Notes under the pieces: model-generated
The model's input: the letters and a program-made list of their open reading frames with translations, nothing else
Databases searched by the model: none
Told to the model about the DNA's origin: nothing
In this document: piece by piece, positions 16,551 through 28,584 of the stretch
How positions within the stretch are numbered: position 1 is the stretch's first letter
How the letters are laid out: each line of letters starts with the position of its first letter
Position numbers and translations under genes: made by a program
Assembly (NCBI GenBank): GCA_036521075.1
Contig: DATDIL010000097.1
Span: 1-37,689, forward strand
Direction of reading: 5' to 3'
From: DAIDKA01 sp036521075
GTDB lineage: Bacteria; Pseudomonadota; Gammaproteobacteria; Steroidobacterales; Steroidobacteraceae
DNA length: 37,689 bases

Positions 16551-19500
16551 TCAGGTGGCCGCTTCAATGGATTCGGAAGGGGCCGCGGCCGCGGCAGCGG
16601 CCGCGACCGGGCCGGGGTGGCGCCGCGAGAAACGCAGCCGCATGCGATCGAGGTAAAGGTAGATCACGGGGGTCGTGAACAGAGTCAGCGCCTGGCTCAG
16701 CACCAGGCCGCCCACCATGGTGTAGCCCAGCGGCACGCGCATCTCCGAGCCCGTGCCGCGTCCGAGCATCAGCGGCATGGCGCCGAGGATCGCCGACATG
16801 GTGGTCATCATGATGGGCCGGAAGCGCATCAGACAGGCTTCGCGGATGGACGCTTCGGGCGTCAGATGCCGCTCGCGCTCCGCCTGCAGCGCGAAGTCGA
16901 CCATCATGATGCCGTTCTTCTTGACGATGCCGATCAGCAGGATGATGCCGATGAGGGCGATGACGGACAGATCAAAGTGAAACGCGATCAGCATCAGCAA
17001 TGCGCCGACGCCGGCTGATGGCAGTGTCGAGAGGATGGTCAGCGGATGGATATAGCTCTCATAGAGCATGCCCAGGATGATGTACACCACGATCAGCGCC
17101 GCGAGGACCAGCAGCGGTTCGGTGCGCAACGAATCCTGGAAGGCCTGTGCAGTGCCCTGGAAGGACCCGGATATGCCCTCCGGCAGGTGGATTGCCTCCG
17201 AGGTGCGCTCGATGGCATCGACCGCCTGGCCCAGCGCCATGCCCGGCCCCAGGTTGAACGAGAGGGTGACCGATGGAAACTGCCCCTGGTGATTGATCGA
17301 CAGCGAGGTCACGTGCGAGGTGTCGTAGTGCGAGACGCTGGACAGCGGCACCATCTGTCCGGTCAGGGGCGATTTGATGTACAGCTTGTCGAGTGAGTGC
17401 GGGTCTCCCTGCAGCGCCGGGGGCACCTCCAGGATCACATGATAGGCGTTGAGCTGCGTGAAGTACTGCGCCACCTGACGCTGGCCAAAGGCATCGTACA
17501 GCGTCGCGTCGATGAGTTCGGGCTGAATGCCGAAGCGCGCCGCCTGGTCCCGGTCTATCACCAGGGTGACCATGGGGCTGTCGGTCTGCTGGTCCGATGC
17601 GACATCCTGCAGTTGCGGCAGCTTCTGCAGCGCGGCCATCAGTTTGGGCGCCCAGCTATTCAGCTCCTCGAGGTCCGCGTCCTGCAACGTGTACTGATAC
17701 TGGGTCCGGGTGGTGCGGCCGCCCATGCTGATGTCCTGGACCGCCTGCAGAAAGGCCGTACCGCCGCTCACGGTGCTGAATTTGCGCCGCAGCCGCCGGA
17801 TCACCTCATCGGCACTGGCCTTGCGCTGGTCCCGGGGCTTCAGGCTCATCATCAGGAAGCCATTGTTGATCGGGCGCGAACCGCCGACCGAGGCGACGTA
17901 GGAAGCGACCGCCGGATCCTTGGCTATGATCGCCATGATGCGTTTCACGAGGTTTTCCATCTGGTTGAAGGAAATGTCCTGCGGGCCGTCCGAGAGGCCC
18001 GAGATCAGGCCCGTGTCCTGCTGCGGGAAAAAGCCCTTGGGCACGATGACGTACAACAGCCCGGTGCTGCACAACGTGATCAGGAAGACCATCAAGGTGA
18101 TGCCCTGGTGGGCCAGTACCCAGTCCAGGCCCCGGGTGTACCCGGCCACCACGGCGTTAAAGAACTTTTCGACGAAGTTGTAGATGCGGCCATGACGCAC
18201 ATGCCGTTCGTCGCGCAGGAACAGCGAGCACATCATCGGCGAGAGCGTCAGGGAGACGAAGGCGGACACGACGATGGTGAGCGTCACGACAATTGCGAAC
18301 TCGCGGAACAGGCGGCCGATGATGCCGCTCATCAGCAGCAGCGGAATGAACACCGCGATCAGCGAGATGCTGATGCTGAGGATCGTGAAGCCGATCTCCC
18401 CGGCGCCCTTCAGCGCCGCTTCCTTGGGTGACAGCCCCGCCTCGATGTGCCGGTAAATGTTCTCCAGCATCACGATGGCATCATCGACCACGAACCCGAC
18501 CGCAATGGTCAGCGCCATGAGCGACAGATTGTCGAGGCTGAAGCCCAGCAGGTACATGCCGGCACAGGTGCCGAACAAGGCCAGCGGCACGGTGACGCCC
18601 GGAATGATCGTGGCCCAGGCGTTGCGCAGGAAGAAGAAAATCACCAGCACGACCAGGCAGAACGTCAGCAGTAGCGTGAATTCGACCTCGTGCACCGAGG
18701 CGTTGATGGTGATGGTGCGGTCCATGACCAGATCGACCTTCACCGATGCCGGCACGGCGGCCCGCGCATGCGGCATCATGGCCTTGATGCGCTTGACCGT
18801 GTCGATGACATTGGCGCCGGGTTGCTTGAACACCTGCAACAGGATGCCGCGGTGCCCGTTCTGAAACGCCATCATCTGATCGTTTTCCGGCCCATCCACC
18901 GCGACGCCGATGTCGCGGATGCGCACCGGCGCACCGTTCACATAGGCAATGATGATGTCGTTCCAGGGCTTTGCATCCATGATCTGGTCATTGTCATAGA
19001 TGGCAAAGTTGTGCAGCGAGCCGTTGAAGGAACCCTTGGGTGCGTTGACGGTGGCGTTGGCGATGACACCGGCGATGTCCTCCAGCTGGATGCCCATCGA
19101 GGCGATCTTGGCCGGATCCACCTGAATTCGTATGGCAGGTTTCTGCTGGCCGCCGATGACCACCTGCGCGACGCCAGGTATGCGCGACATCTGCTGCGCC
19201 AGGACGTTCTCGGCGTAATCATCCACGGTGGTAACCGGCAGCACCGGGGAGCTGACCGAGTACATGAGAATCGGTGAGTCCGAGGGGTTGACCTTCTTGT
19301 AGCTGGGCGGGGAGGGCAGGTTCTTCGGCAACTGGCCCGCGGCGGCGGTGATGGCGGACTGGATGTCCTGGGCTGCCGCGTCGATGTTGCGGTCGAGGTC
19401 GAACTGCACAACGATCGTCGTAGTGCCCAGCACGCTGGTCGATGTCATCTGGGAAACACCGGGGATGGCGCCGAACTGCGTCTCCAGCGGCGTGGCGACC

Positions 19501-19685
19501 GTGGCCGCCATGGTTTGCGGGCTGGCACCGGGCAGCTGGCCGGTGACCTGGATGGTCGGGAAGTCCACCTGCGGCAAAGGCGCGACCGGCAGCAGCGGGA
19601 AGGCGATGATGCCCACCAGCAGCACGCCCGCCATCAGCAGCGAGGTGGCAATAGGACGGTGGATGAAGGGTGCCGAAATGCTCAT
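16551..19685 (-). CDS. Multidrug RND efflux pump, MdtB/MdtC-like (HAE-1)
   Basis: A 1044-aa inner-membrane pump with 12 transmembrane helices and two large periplasmic loops. The proton-relay pair is D401-D402 in GFVVDDAIVMLENIYRH, as in hydrophobe exporters. Features such as IHRPIATSLLM at the N-terminus, YESYIHPLTILSTLPSAGVGALL and the GIVKKNGIMMVDFAL segment match the MdtB/MdtC branch rather than AcrB. A single copy is present, so it probably works as a homotrimer rather than a B2C heterotrimer. The C-terminus ends in a run of eight Ala encoded by a GC-rich, partly palindromic tract (about 16580-16606). Its start ATG overlaps the adaptor stop by 4 bases (ATGA). Confidence 0.95.
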   Translation of the reverse strand: MSISAPFIHRPIATSLLMAGVLLVGIIAFPLLPVAPLPQVDFPTIQVTGQLPGASPQTMAATVATPLETQFGAIPGVSQMTSTSVLGTTTIVVQFDLDRNIDAAAQDIQSAITAAAGQLPKNLPSPPSYKKVNPSDSPILMYSVSSPVLPVTTVDDYAENVLAQQMSRIPGVAQVVIGGQQKPAIRIQVDPAKIASMGIQLEDIAGVIANATVNAPKGSFNGSLHNFAIYDNDQIMDAKPWNDIIIAYVNGAPVRIRDIGVAVDGPENDQMMAFQNGHRGILLQVFKQPGANVIDTVKRIKAMMPHARAAVPASVKVDLVMDRTITINASVHEVEFTLLLTFCLVVLVIFFFLRNAWATIIPGVTVPLALFGTCAGMYLLGFSLDNLSLMALTIAVGFVVDDAIVMLENIYRHIEAGLSPKEAALKGAGEIGFTILSISISLIAVFIPLLLMSGIIGRLFREFAIVVTLTIVVSAFVSLTLSPMMCSLFLRDERHVRHGRIYNFVEKFFNAVVAGYTRGLDWVLAHQGITLMVFLITLCSTGLLYVIVPKGFFPQQDTGLISGLSDGPQDISFNQMENLVKRIMAIIAKDPAVASYVASVGGSRPINNGFLMMSLKPRDQRKASADEVIRRLRRKFSTVSGGTAFLQAVQDISMGGRTTRTQYQYTLQDADLEELNSWAPKLMAALQKLPQLQDVASDQQTDSPMVTLVIDRDQAARFGIQPELIDATLYDAFGQRQVAQYFTQLNAYHVILEVPPALQGDPHSLDKLYIKSPLTGQMVPLSSVSHYDTSHVTSLSINHQGQFPSVTLSFNLGPGMALGQAVDAIERTSEAIHLPEGISGSFQGTAQAFQDSLRTEPLLVLAALIVVYIILGMLYESYIHPLTILSTLPSAGVGALLMLIAFHFDLSVIALIGIILLIGIVKKNGIMMVDFALQAERERHLTPEASIREACLMRFRPIMMTTMSAILGAMPLMLGRGTGSEMRVPLGYTMVGGLVLSQALTLFTTPVIYLYLDRMRLRFSRRHPGPVAAAAAAAAPSESIEAAT

Positions 19686-20851
19686 TGCCGTGCCTGATTC
19701 GCGGCGGCGCTGTTGACGCGCACCAGCGTGCCCGGTTCCAGGCGGTACATGTTGCTGGTCACGACACGCTCGTTGGATTGCAGACCGCTGTCGACGATCA
19801 CCGTGTTCTCATCCAGCAGTGTCACTTTGAGCGGGCGGACCGACACCGTCGAGTTGGCATCGACGACGTAGGCGAACATGCCATCCGGGCCACGCTGCAG
19901 GGCTGCGGCCGGAATGGTCAGCGCCTGCTTATGCATGCTCGCCAGCACGCGCGCGGTCACGAATTCGCCGGGCCACAGTCGCTGATGGGCATTGGGGAAC
20001 GTCGCCTTGACGCGGATCGTGCCGGTGGTCTGGTCGATCTGGTTGTCGAGCAGCGCCACCGTACCGGTATCGAGCGGGGTTCCATCGGTGCGTGCCAGGG
20101 CCACGACCGTGACGGTGCCGCGTGCGAGTGCGTCGGTCATTTGGTCGACATCATCCTCCGGCAAGGTAAACATGACGGAGATCGGCTGGATCTGCGTCAT
20201 GACGACGATGCCGCCCGTATCGGCGGCATGCACGATATTGCCCGGATCCACCTGGCGAATGCCGGTACGGCCACCAATGGGCGCCGTGATGGTCGTATAA
20301 CTTAACTGGGTGCGCGCATTCTCGATGGTTGCATCATCCCCCTTGAGGGTTGCTTCGGCGACGGAGACCGTGGCGCGCTGGGTGTCCACCGTCTGCTTGC
20401 TGGCCAGATCCTGTGGCGCCAGCTGCATGTAACGGTCCATGTCGCGCCGCGCATTCGTCAGCTGCGCCTCGTCCTTGGCGCGCTGGGCAAGCGCCTGGTC
20501 GAGCGCGGCCTTGAAAGGTCGCGGATCGATCTGGGCGAGCAACTGCCCCTTCTTCAGTGTTTGGCCTTCCGTGAATGCGACGTTGTCCAGCTGTCCATCC
20601 ACGCGCGCGGTGACCTTGACGGTGTAGAAGGCCTGAACCGTGCCAAGTCCGTCGAGGTAGCCGGGTACATCGCTGCGAGCGACGGTTGCCGCATCGACCG
20701 GGACGGCGGTGGCAGTCGAGGAGGCGCTGCGCGCATCGGCCGCCTGCGCGCCATGGCGTGAGTATGACCACACCACAACGACGATGAGCAGGATGGCCAC
20801 CACACCCAGACCCACCCGCGGTCGTGTGAGCCACTTCACGGTGGTGTTCAT
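19682..20851 (-). CDS. RND efflux membrane-fusion adaptor, MdtA-like
   Basis: A 389-aa periplasmic adaptor with an N-terminal membrane anchor (about 13-32), the first half of the lipoyl domain (VTARVDGQLDNVAFTEGQ), a coiled-coil hairpin (about 100-165, RPFKAALDQALAQRAKDEAQ), the second half of the lipoyl domain (ITAPIGGRTGIRQVDPGN) and a beta-barrel domain. It connects the pump at 16551-19685 to the OprM-like channel. The ATG at 20851 is preferred: it lies 10 bases after the stop of the channel gene, while the longer frame would overlap that gene. Confidence 0.93.
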   Translation of the reverse strand: MNTTVKWLTRPRVGLGVVAILLIVVVVWSYSRHGAQAADARSASSTATAVPVDAATVARSDVPGYLDGLGTVQAFYTVKVTARVDGQLDNVAFTEGQTLKKGQLLAQIDPRPFKAALDQALAQRAKDEAQLTNARRDMDRYMQLAPQDLASKQTVDTQRATVSVAEATLKGDDATIENARTQLSYTTITAPIGGRTGIRQVDPGNIVHAADTGGIVVMTQIQPISVMFTLPEDDVDQMTDALARGTVTVVALARTDGTPLDTGTVALLDNQIDQTTGTIRVKATFPNAHQRLWPGEFVTARVLASMHKQALTIPAAALQRGPDGMFAYVVDANSTVSVRPLKVTLLDENTVIVDSGLQSNERVVTSNMYRLEPGTLVRVNSAAANQARQ

Positions 20852-20861
20852 GATGTGCGGC

Positions 20862-22343
20862 TCATGGTGCTTGCTCCTGTTGGGTGTCCCAGCCGCCACC
20901 GAGGGCCTGATAAAGGCCGACCAGCGCTGACAGGTGCGCGAGCCGGACCTGCGCCTGCGTGTCCTGTGCAGTCAGCAAGGCACTCTCGGTGGTGAGGACG
21001 GTGAGTATGTTGATGGTTCCCGCATGGAATTGTTGTTGCGCGAAGTCATAGGCGCGCCGCGCCGTCTGGGTCGCCCGATCCTGGCGCAACTGTTGCTCCG
21101 CGGTCTCGTGCACCTGGGTCAGCGCGTCCTGAGTGTTGTCGAACGCCGAGATTACCGCCTTGTGATAGTCGGCCAGCAACTCCTGATAGCGTCCCTTGCT
21201 CTGCGCGTAGGCGGCCGCAATCTGGCCGCCCGCAAAGATCGGCTGGGTAATGCCCGCGCTCACGTCGAAGATGCGGCTGCCGGGTAACAGCAACGTCGAC
21301 AGCGCGGTGCTTTCGACGCCGCCGCTCGCGGTGAGCTGGATGGTCGGCAGGAACGCGGCGCGGGCGGCCCGCACGTTGGCATTGGCCCCAATGAGCTGCG
21401 CTTCGGCGGAGGCCACATCGGGCCGGCGCATCAGCAAGCCCGAAGGCAGACCCGTCGTGACGGGCGGCGCGGCAAGCTGTTCGAGCGTACCCCGATTCAA
21501 CCGCAACTGGTCGGGGTTCGCGCCCACCAGAATCGCCAGCGCCGCCAGATTGTGCGAAAGCTGTGCGCGCAGCGCCGGAACGGCGGCGTCCTCACTGTCA
21601 ACCAATGACTGCTGTTGTGCGACATCCAGCGCTGTGGCCGTGCCAACCCGCTGTTCGAGCTGCAGACCGCTCAGGGTCGTGCGCGCATTGTTCAGGTTGT
21701 TGTTGGCGACATCGACTCGATCACGCAGTGACAACACCGTGAAATACGTGGTCGCGACCGCGGCCATGATCGACAGCTGCAGGGTTTCGCGGTCATAGCG
21801 GCTCCCGGAATCCAAGGCTACCGCGGCCTCACGCAGGGCGGCATTGCGACCCCAGAAATCCAGTTCGTAGGCGGCACTCAGATCGGCCGCAAAGGTATCG
21901 ACGCTGAAGGCGGAGTTCGGGATATTCGGGGTGATCTGGCGGGAACGGGCAGGCGTGAAGCCGGCGTTCAGGGAGGGCAGGAGCGCGGCGCCAGCGATGC
22001 GGACCTGAGCATCGGATTGCTGCACCCGCGCGATGGCGGCCTTCAGGTCATCGTTGGCCTGTTGGGCCTGGTTGATGAGGCGATCGAGTTCGGGGGAACC
22101 AAAGGCATGCCACCACTGCGAATCGGGCCACGAGACAGCGTCCGCTGCCACAGGGCCGGTGGGTGTTGACTCGGGCGCAAACGGGGCCCAGCTGCCGGGA
22201 GCCGCAATATCCGGACGCTGGTAATGCGGACCTAAGTTGCAGGCCGACAACAGGAGGGTTGAGGTCAGCGTGAGGGCACAGACGCCATGCCACACGCTCC
22301 GCGTTCGCCAGGGGGCGCGACTACCGTTGGTCAATTCAGTCAT
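20862..22343 (-). CDS. Outer-membrane efflux lipoprotein, OprM/NodT family
   Basis: A 493-aa outer-membrane factor. A lipoprotein signal ends in the lipobox LLSAC (Cys at about 35) followed by NLGPHYQRPD, typical of NodT-type channels. Two OEP repeats follow, with long helices containing LINQAQQANDDLKAAIARVQQSDAQ and, in the second repeat, RRPDVASAEAQLIGANANVRAARAAFLP. It is the exit duct of the tripartite pump and the first gene of the operon, so the promoter should lie in 22344-22520. The ATG at 22343 lacks a clear ribosome binding site. Confidence 0.94.
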   Translation of the reverse strand: MTELTNGSRAPWRTRSVWHGVCALTLTSTLLLSACNLGPHYQRPDIAAPGSWAPFAPESTPTGPVAADAVSWPDSQWWHAFGSPELDRLINQAQQANDDLKAAIARVQQSDAQVRIAGAALLPSLNAGFTPARSRQITPNIPNSAFSVDTFAADLSAAYELDFWGRNAALREAAVALDSGSRYDRETLQLSIMAAVATTYFTVLSLRDRVDVANNNLNNARTTLSGLQLEQRVGTATALDVAQQQSLVDSEDAAVPALRAQLSHNLAALAILVGANPDQLRLNRGTLEQLAAPPVTTGLPSGLLMRRPDVASAEAQLIGANANVRAARAAFLPTIQLTASGGVESTALSTLLLPGSRIFDVSAGITQPIFAGGQIAAAYAQSKGRYQELLADYHKAVISAFDNTQDALTQVHETAEQQLRQDRATQTARRAYDFAQQQFHAGTINILTVLTTESALLTAQDTQAQVRLAHLSALVGLYQALGGGWDTQQEQAP

Positions 22344-22520
22344 TCAATTTGGATCGTGACGCCATCGGGCAAAAGGCTGCCCCGAGCAAGGCCGCCCGAG
22401 GTTACGCCTGCGGCATTCTGGAAGGGCAGGAGTTCAGCCACACTGGCCGGATTGTTAAACTCCGTTAATGAGGACTGTCGCCACTGATTTTATTCAAGAT
22501 TCGGTGGCCCTTCCATGCGG
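22344..22520 (-). promoter_or_regulatory. Upstream region of the RND efflux operon
   Basis: This 177-bp gap separates the small membrane-protein gene (ends 22521) from the first efflux gene (starts 22343), both on the minus strand. It is locally AT-richer around 22450-22500, as expected of a regulatory region, and contains the GTTAA direct repeat. I cannot assign a confident -35/-10 pair. Confidence 0.45.
22454..22468. promoter_or_regulatory. GTTAA-N5-GTTAA direct repeat, candidate OmpR-family operator
   Basis: GTTAA occurs at 22454-22458 and again at 22464-22468, a 10-base period (one helical turn). This is the arrangement used by OmpR/PhoB-type dimers, for example the CpxR box GTAAA-N5-GTAAA. 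It lies 111-125 bases upstream of the first gene of an operon that itself encodes an OmpR-family regulator, which suggests autoregulation. Confidence 0.45.
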
Positions 22521-23184
22521 CTAATCACCCCTCTTGGGCCGCGGCCACCAGCGCTCGAGCATGGCCGCGGCCCAATCCTTGCCGCCCAGGCCGAAAGCAA
22601 GCGCCAGGGCCAGCACCACGCCGGCCAGGACGATCAGGAAGGTTCTTTGCACGATGTCGCCGCCGATCTCGACCTGGCTGAGCGCAATCATCAGGACGAA
22701 CGCCATGATGAGGTAGCGGGCGACCTTGCCGAAAATATCAGCGTCGGGAACCTGGGAGTCGTTGCAGAACCTGTCGACCGACTCGCCCACGAAGCGGGCG
22801 AAATAAGAACCCAGCACCACGATGAGTCCGGCCACCAGGACCTTCGGTCCGAACAGTTCCACGCGCTGCAGCAAATCGGTGACGTAGGTGAGCCCCAGGC
22901 CGTTGAAGGCCACCATCAGCGCGGCGACCAGCACCATCCAGTATCCGAGCAGTCCGAACAGCGTGGTGGTATCGCCCTGCAAACCACCCGACTGCAGGAA
23001 ATGATCCGTGCCGGCGCGCTGCGTCAGAACGTTGAAATTGACCGCGCGCAAGCCCTTTTCGATCGCGAAGCGCACGGCTTTGGCCACTAGCCACCCGCAC
23101 AGGACGACGGCCAAGGCCAGGGCAAGCCGCGGCAGCAATGCGGCGACCTGATGAAAGAACTCGCGCGTGGTGTCGACCAGTATG

Positions 23185-23198
<14 letters not shown>
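22521..23198 (-). CDS. Small inner-membrane protein with conserved TM helices (MscS/CmpX-related)
   Basis: A 225-aa protein with about five hydrophobic segments (roughly 18-40, 82-105, 116-138, 160-180, 190-210). The first helix and the motif GWLVAKAVRFAIEKGL resemble the conserved TM-helix repeat (PF05552) found in CmpX and mechanosensitive-channel relatives; VAGLIVVLGSYFARFVGESV would be a second copy. No MscS beta domain follows, so channel activity is not assured. The ATG at 23198 is chosen because GGGAG lies 6 bases before it. It overlaps the 3' end of the treS-maltokinase gene by 14 bases, which points to co-expression with the trehalose/glucan genes and a possible osmotic or envelope link. 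Confidence 0.8.
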
Positions 23199-26529
<3,331 letters not shown>

Positions 26530-26538
26530 GGGTGTGGC

Positions 26539-28584
26539 TTACAGGAAGTAGTCGAAATCTTGTTCGCGCCGAACGTGGCGACGGATTCGGAATATGTGGG
26601 CAGGCATCCGCTGCGGATCGAGCAATACGAAATTGTGCGGGCCGTGCCATTGATACCGCTGATCGCTCAGCAGATCGTGAACCTGATAGGGCTGATCGGC
26701 CGCCAGCCCCAGTTTCGCCAAATCCAAACCGAGCCAGCCTGATTGGGTGCTATGCGGATCGAGATTGACGACGGTGAGGATGATATTCGCGCTGGTGCTG
26801 TCATGCTTCACGTAGGCAATCAGCTGCTCGTTATCGATCGGGCAAAATGCCAGGGAACGGTCCGACTGCAGCGCCGCATTGTCGCGACGAATGCGGTTGA
26901 TGCGTGCGATCAGCGGCCACAGACTGTCCGGGCGGTCAAAGTCCCAGTGGCGCAGCTGATACTTCTCCGAGTCGCGGTACTCCTCGCTGCCGGGTTCGCG
27001 CGCCGCACTTTCCATCAATTCATAGGCCGGCCCGTAGATTCCATAGTTCGCAGACAAAGTTGCGGCCAGAATCAACCGCGCGGCAAACACGCTGCGTAAA
27101 CCCGATTGCAGGGCCTCTTGAAGAATATCGGGTGTGTTGGGCCATACGTTCGGGCGGAAATAGTCCCTTCCCGGCCCATTGCTCAATTCGCTGAAATACT
27201 CGACGAGCTCGTGCTTGGTGGTGCGCCAGGTGAAGTAAGTGTAGGACTGGGTAAAGCCGAGCTTCGCCAACCGATGCATCACCTTGGGGCGCGTGAACGC
27301 CTCGGCCAGGAAAATCACATCGGGATGCACGCGCGTGACCTCCCCGATGCTCCACTCCCAGAAGGCGAATGACTTGGTGTGCGGATTGTCGACACGGAAA
27401 ATCCGTACGCCCTGCGCGATCCAGTAGTCCATGACGCTCTTGAGCTCATCCCACAGGCCGCGCCAGTCTTCGCTTTCGAAGTCGAACGGATAGATGTCCT
27501 GGTATCTCTTGGGCGGATTTTCGGCGTACTGCACCGTGCCGTCGGGGCGATGCTTGAACCACTGCGGGTGCGTGCGCACATAGGGATGGTCGGGGGCGCA
27601 TTGGAAGGCGAGGTCGAGGGCGATCTCGATGCCGAGCGCACGCGCCGCCTGCAGCAGCGCCTTGAAGTCCGCGAGCGAGCCGAGCTCGGGGAGGATGTCC
27701 TTGTGGCCCCCTTGCGCCGAGCCGATTGCCCAGGGGCTGCCCACATCCTCGGGACCTGACACGAGGGCATTGTTGGCGCCCTTGCGATTGATCCGGCCGA
27801 TCGGATGGATAGGGGGCATGTACAGCACATCGAAGCCCATGCGCGCCAGGTAGGGCAGGCGCCCCTGCACGTCGCGGAACGTACCGTGCGGACCGTGCTG
27901 CGTGGGCGCGATGCGGGGAAACAGTTCATACCAGCTGCTGAACTGTGCGCGTTTGCGATCCGCGATCAGCTCGAGGCTGCTGCTCGCGGCGAAACGGCGG
28001 TCTGCATGGCGTTTCACGATCGCGCCCTTGGCCGGATCCAGTCCGACTCCCTGCATCGCCGCCACATCGGGCAGGCCGCTGCGATCCTCGGCCGTCGCGC
28101 GCAGCAGCTTGGCCCAGTTCGCCAGCACCACCGCATCCTCGGATCCGGCGCGCGCCGCGGCGGCATCGATCAGGGCGGCCCCGACATCCAGAGCGATCCG
28201 AAGATCGGCGAGATCATTGCGCCGCTCGAGTTCCCGGCGCCAGGATTCGAAGTGATCGACCCAGGCAAGCACGGTACAGCGATAGCGTCCCGGCACCGGC
28301 GGCGTGAGCTGTGCCGTCCACAGATCATTCGTCTGTGCCGCCATGTCCACTTCATACGAATCGGTCGCGTCGAGGGCGTGCCAACGCAGTACGACACCGA
28401 GCTTGTCGTGCCCGTCGGTGAAACAGTGCGCGCAGATTCGGACCGCTTCGCCGGCGATGCATTTGGCCCGAAACCGTCCGCCATCGACCACCGGCGCAAC
28501 CGCCTCAATGACGGCGCGCGTGCGCCCTTCGGCGGTGCGCGCCGCACCCTCGCCGCCTGGCGCGCCGCGGGCCTTTTTAACCAT
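26539..28584 (-). CDS. glgE: Alpha-1,4-glucan:maltose-1-phosphate maltosyltransferase
   Basis: A 681-aa GH13_3 enzyme that extends linear alpha-1,4-glucan with maltosyl units from maltose-1-phosphate. An N-terminal beta-sandwich and helical insertion (to about 200) precede the catalytic barrel, which starts ELFPRIAPTQHGPHGTFRDV. Nucleophile D399 lies in FRVDNPHTK, acid/base E428 in FLAEAFTRPKVM and the third acid D486 in NTPDILQEAL. The ATG at 28584 is preferred: its ATGGTTAA overlaps the end of glgB by 8 bases and GGGAAG lies just upstream. Its position between glgB and treS-mak reconstructs the GlgE pathway. No glgC, glgA or glgM is in view. Confidence 0.96.
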   Translation of the reverse strand: MVKKARGAPGGEGAARTAEGRTRAVIEAVAPVVDGGRFRAKCIAGEAVRICAHCFTDGHDKLGVVLRWHALDATDSYEVDMAAQTNDLWTAQLTPPVPGRYRCTVLAWVDHFESWRRELERRNDLADLRIALDVGAALIDAAAARAGSEDAVVLANWAKLLRATAEDRSGLPDVAAMQGVGLDPAKGAIVKRHADRRFAASSSLELIADRKRAQFSSWYELFPRIAPTQHGPHGTFRDVQGRLPYLARMGFDVLYMPPIHPIGRINRKGANNALVSGPEDVGSPWAIGSAQGGHKDILPELGSLADFKALLQAARALGIEIALDLAFQCAPDHPYVRTHPQWFKHRPDGTVQYAENPPKRYQDIYPFDFESEDWRGLWDELKSVMDYWIAQGVRIFRVDNPHTKSFAFWEWSIGEVTRVHPDVIFLAEAFTRPKVMHRLAKLGFTQSYTYFTWRTTKHELVEYFSELSNGPGRDYFRPNVWPNTPDILQEALQSGLRSVFAARLILAATLSANYGIYGPAYELMESAAREPGSEEYRDSEKYQLRHWDFDRPDSLWPLIARINRIRRDNAALQSDRSLAFCPIDNEQLIAYVKHDSTSANIILTVVNLDPHSTQSGWLGLDLAKLGLAADQPYQVHDLLSDQRYQWHGPHNFVLLDPQRMPAHIFRIRRHVRREQDFDYFL

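Noticed and set aside
16535..16567. Longer N-terminus for the response regulator starting at a TTG
   Set aside because: It would overlap the pump gene and add residues absent from OmpR-family receivers; MKMLLVEDN is the normal start.
16578..16612. GC-rich palindromic tract considered as a terminator or recombination site
   Set aside because: It lies inside the pump gene and simply encodes the Ala-rich C-terminus; no U-run follows and no second copy was seen.
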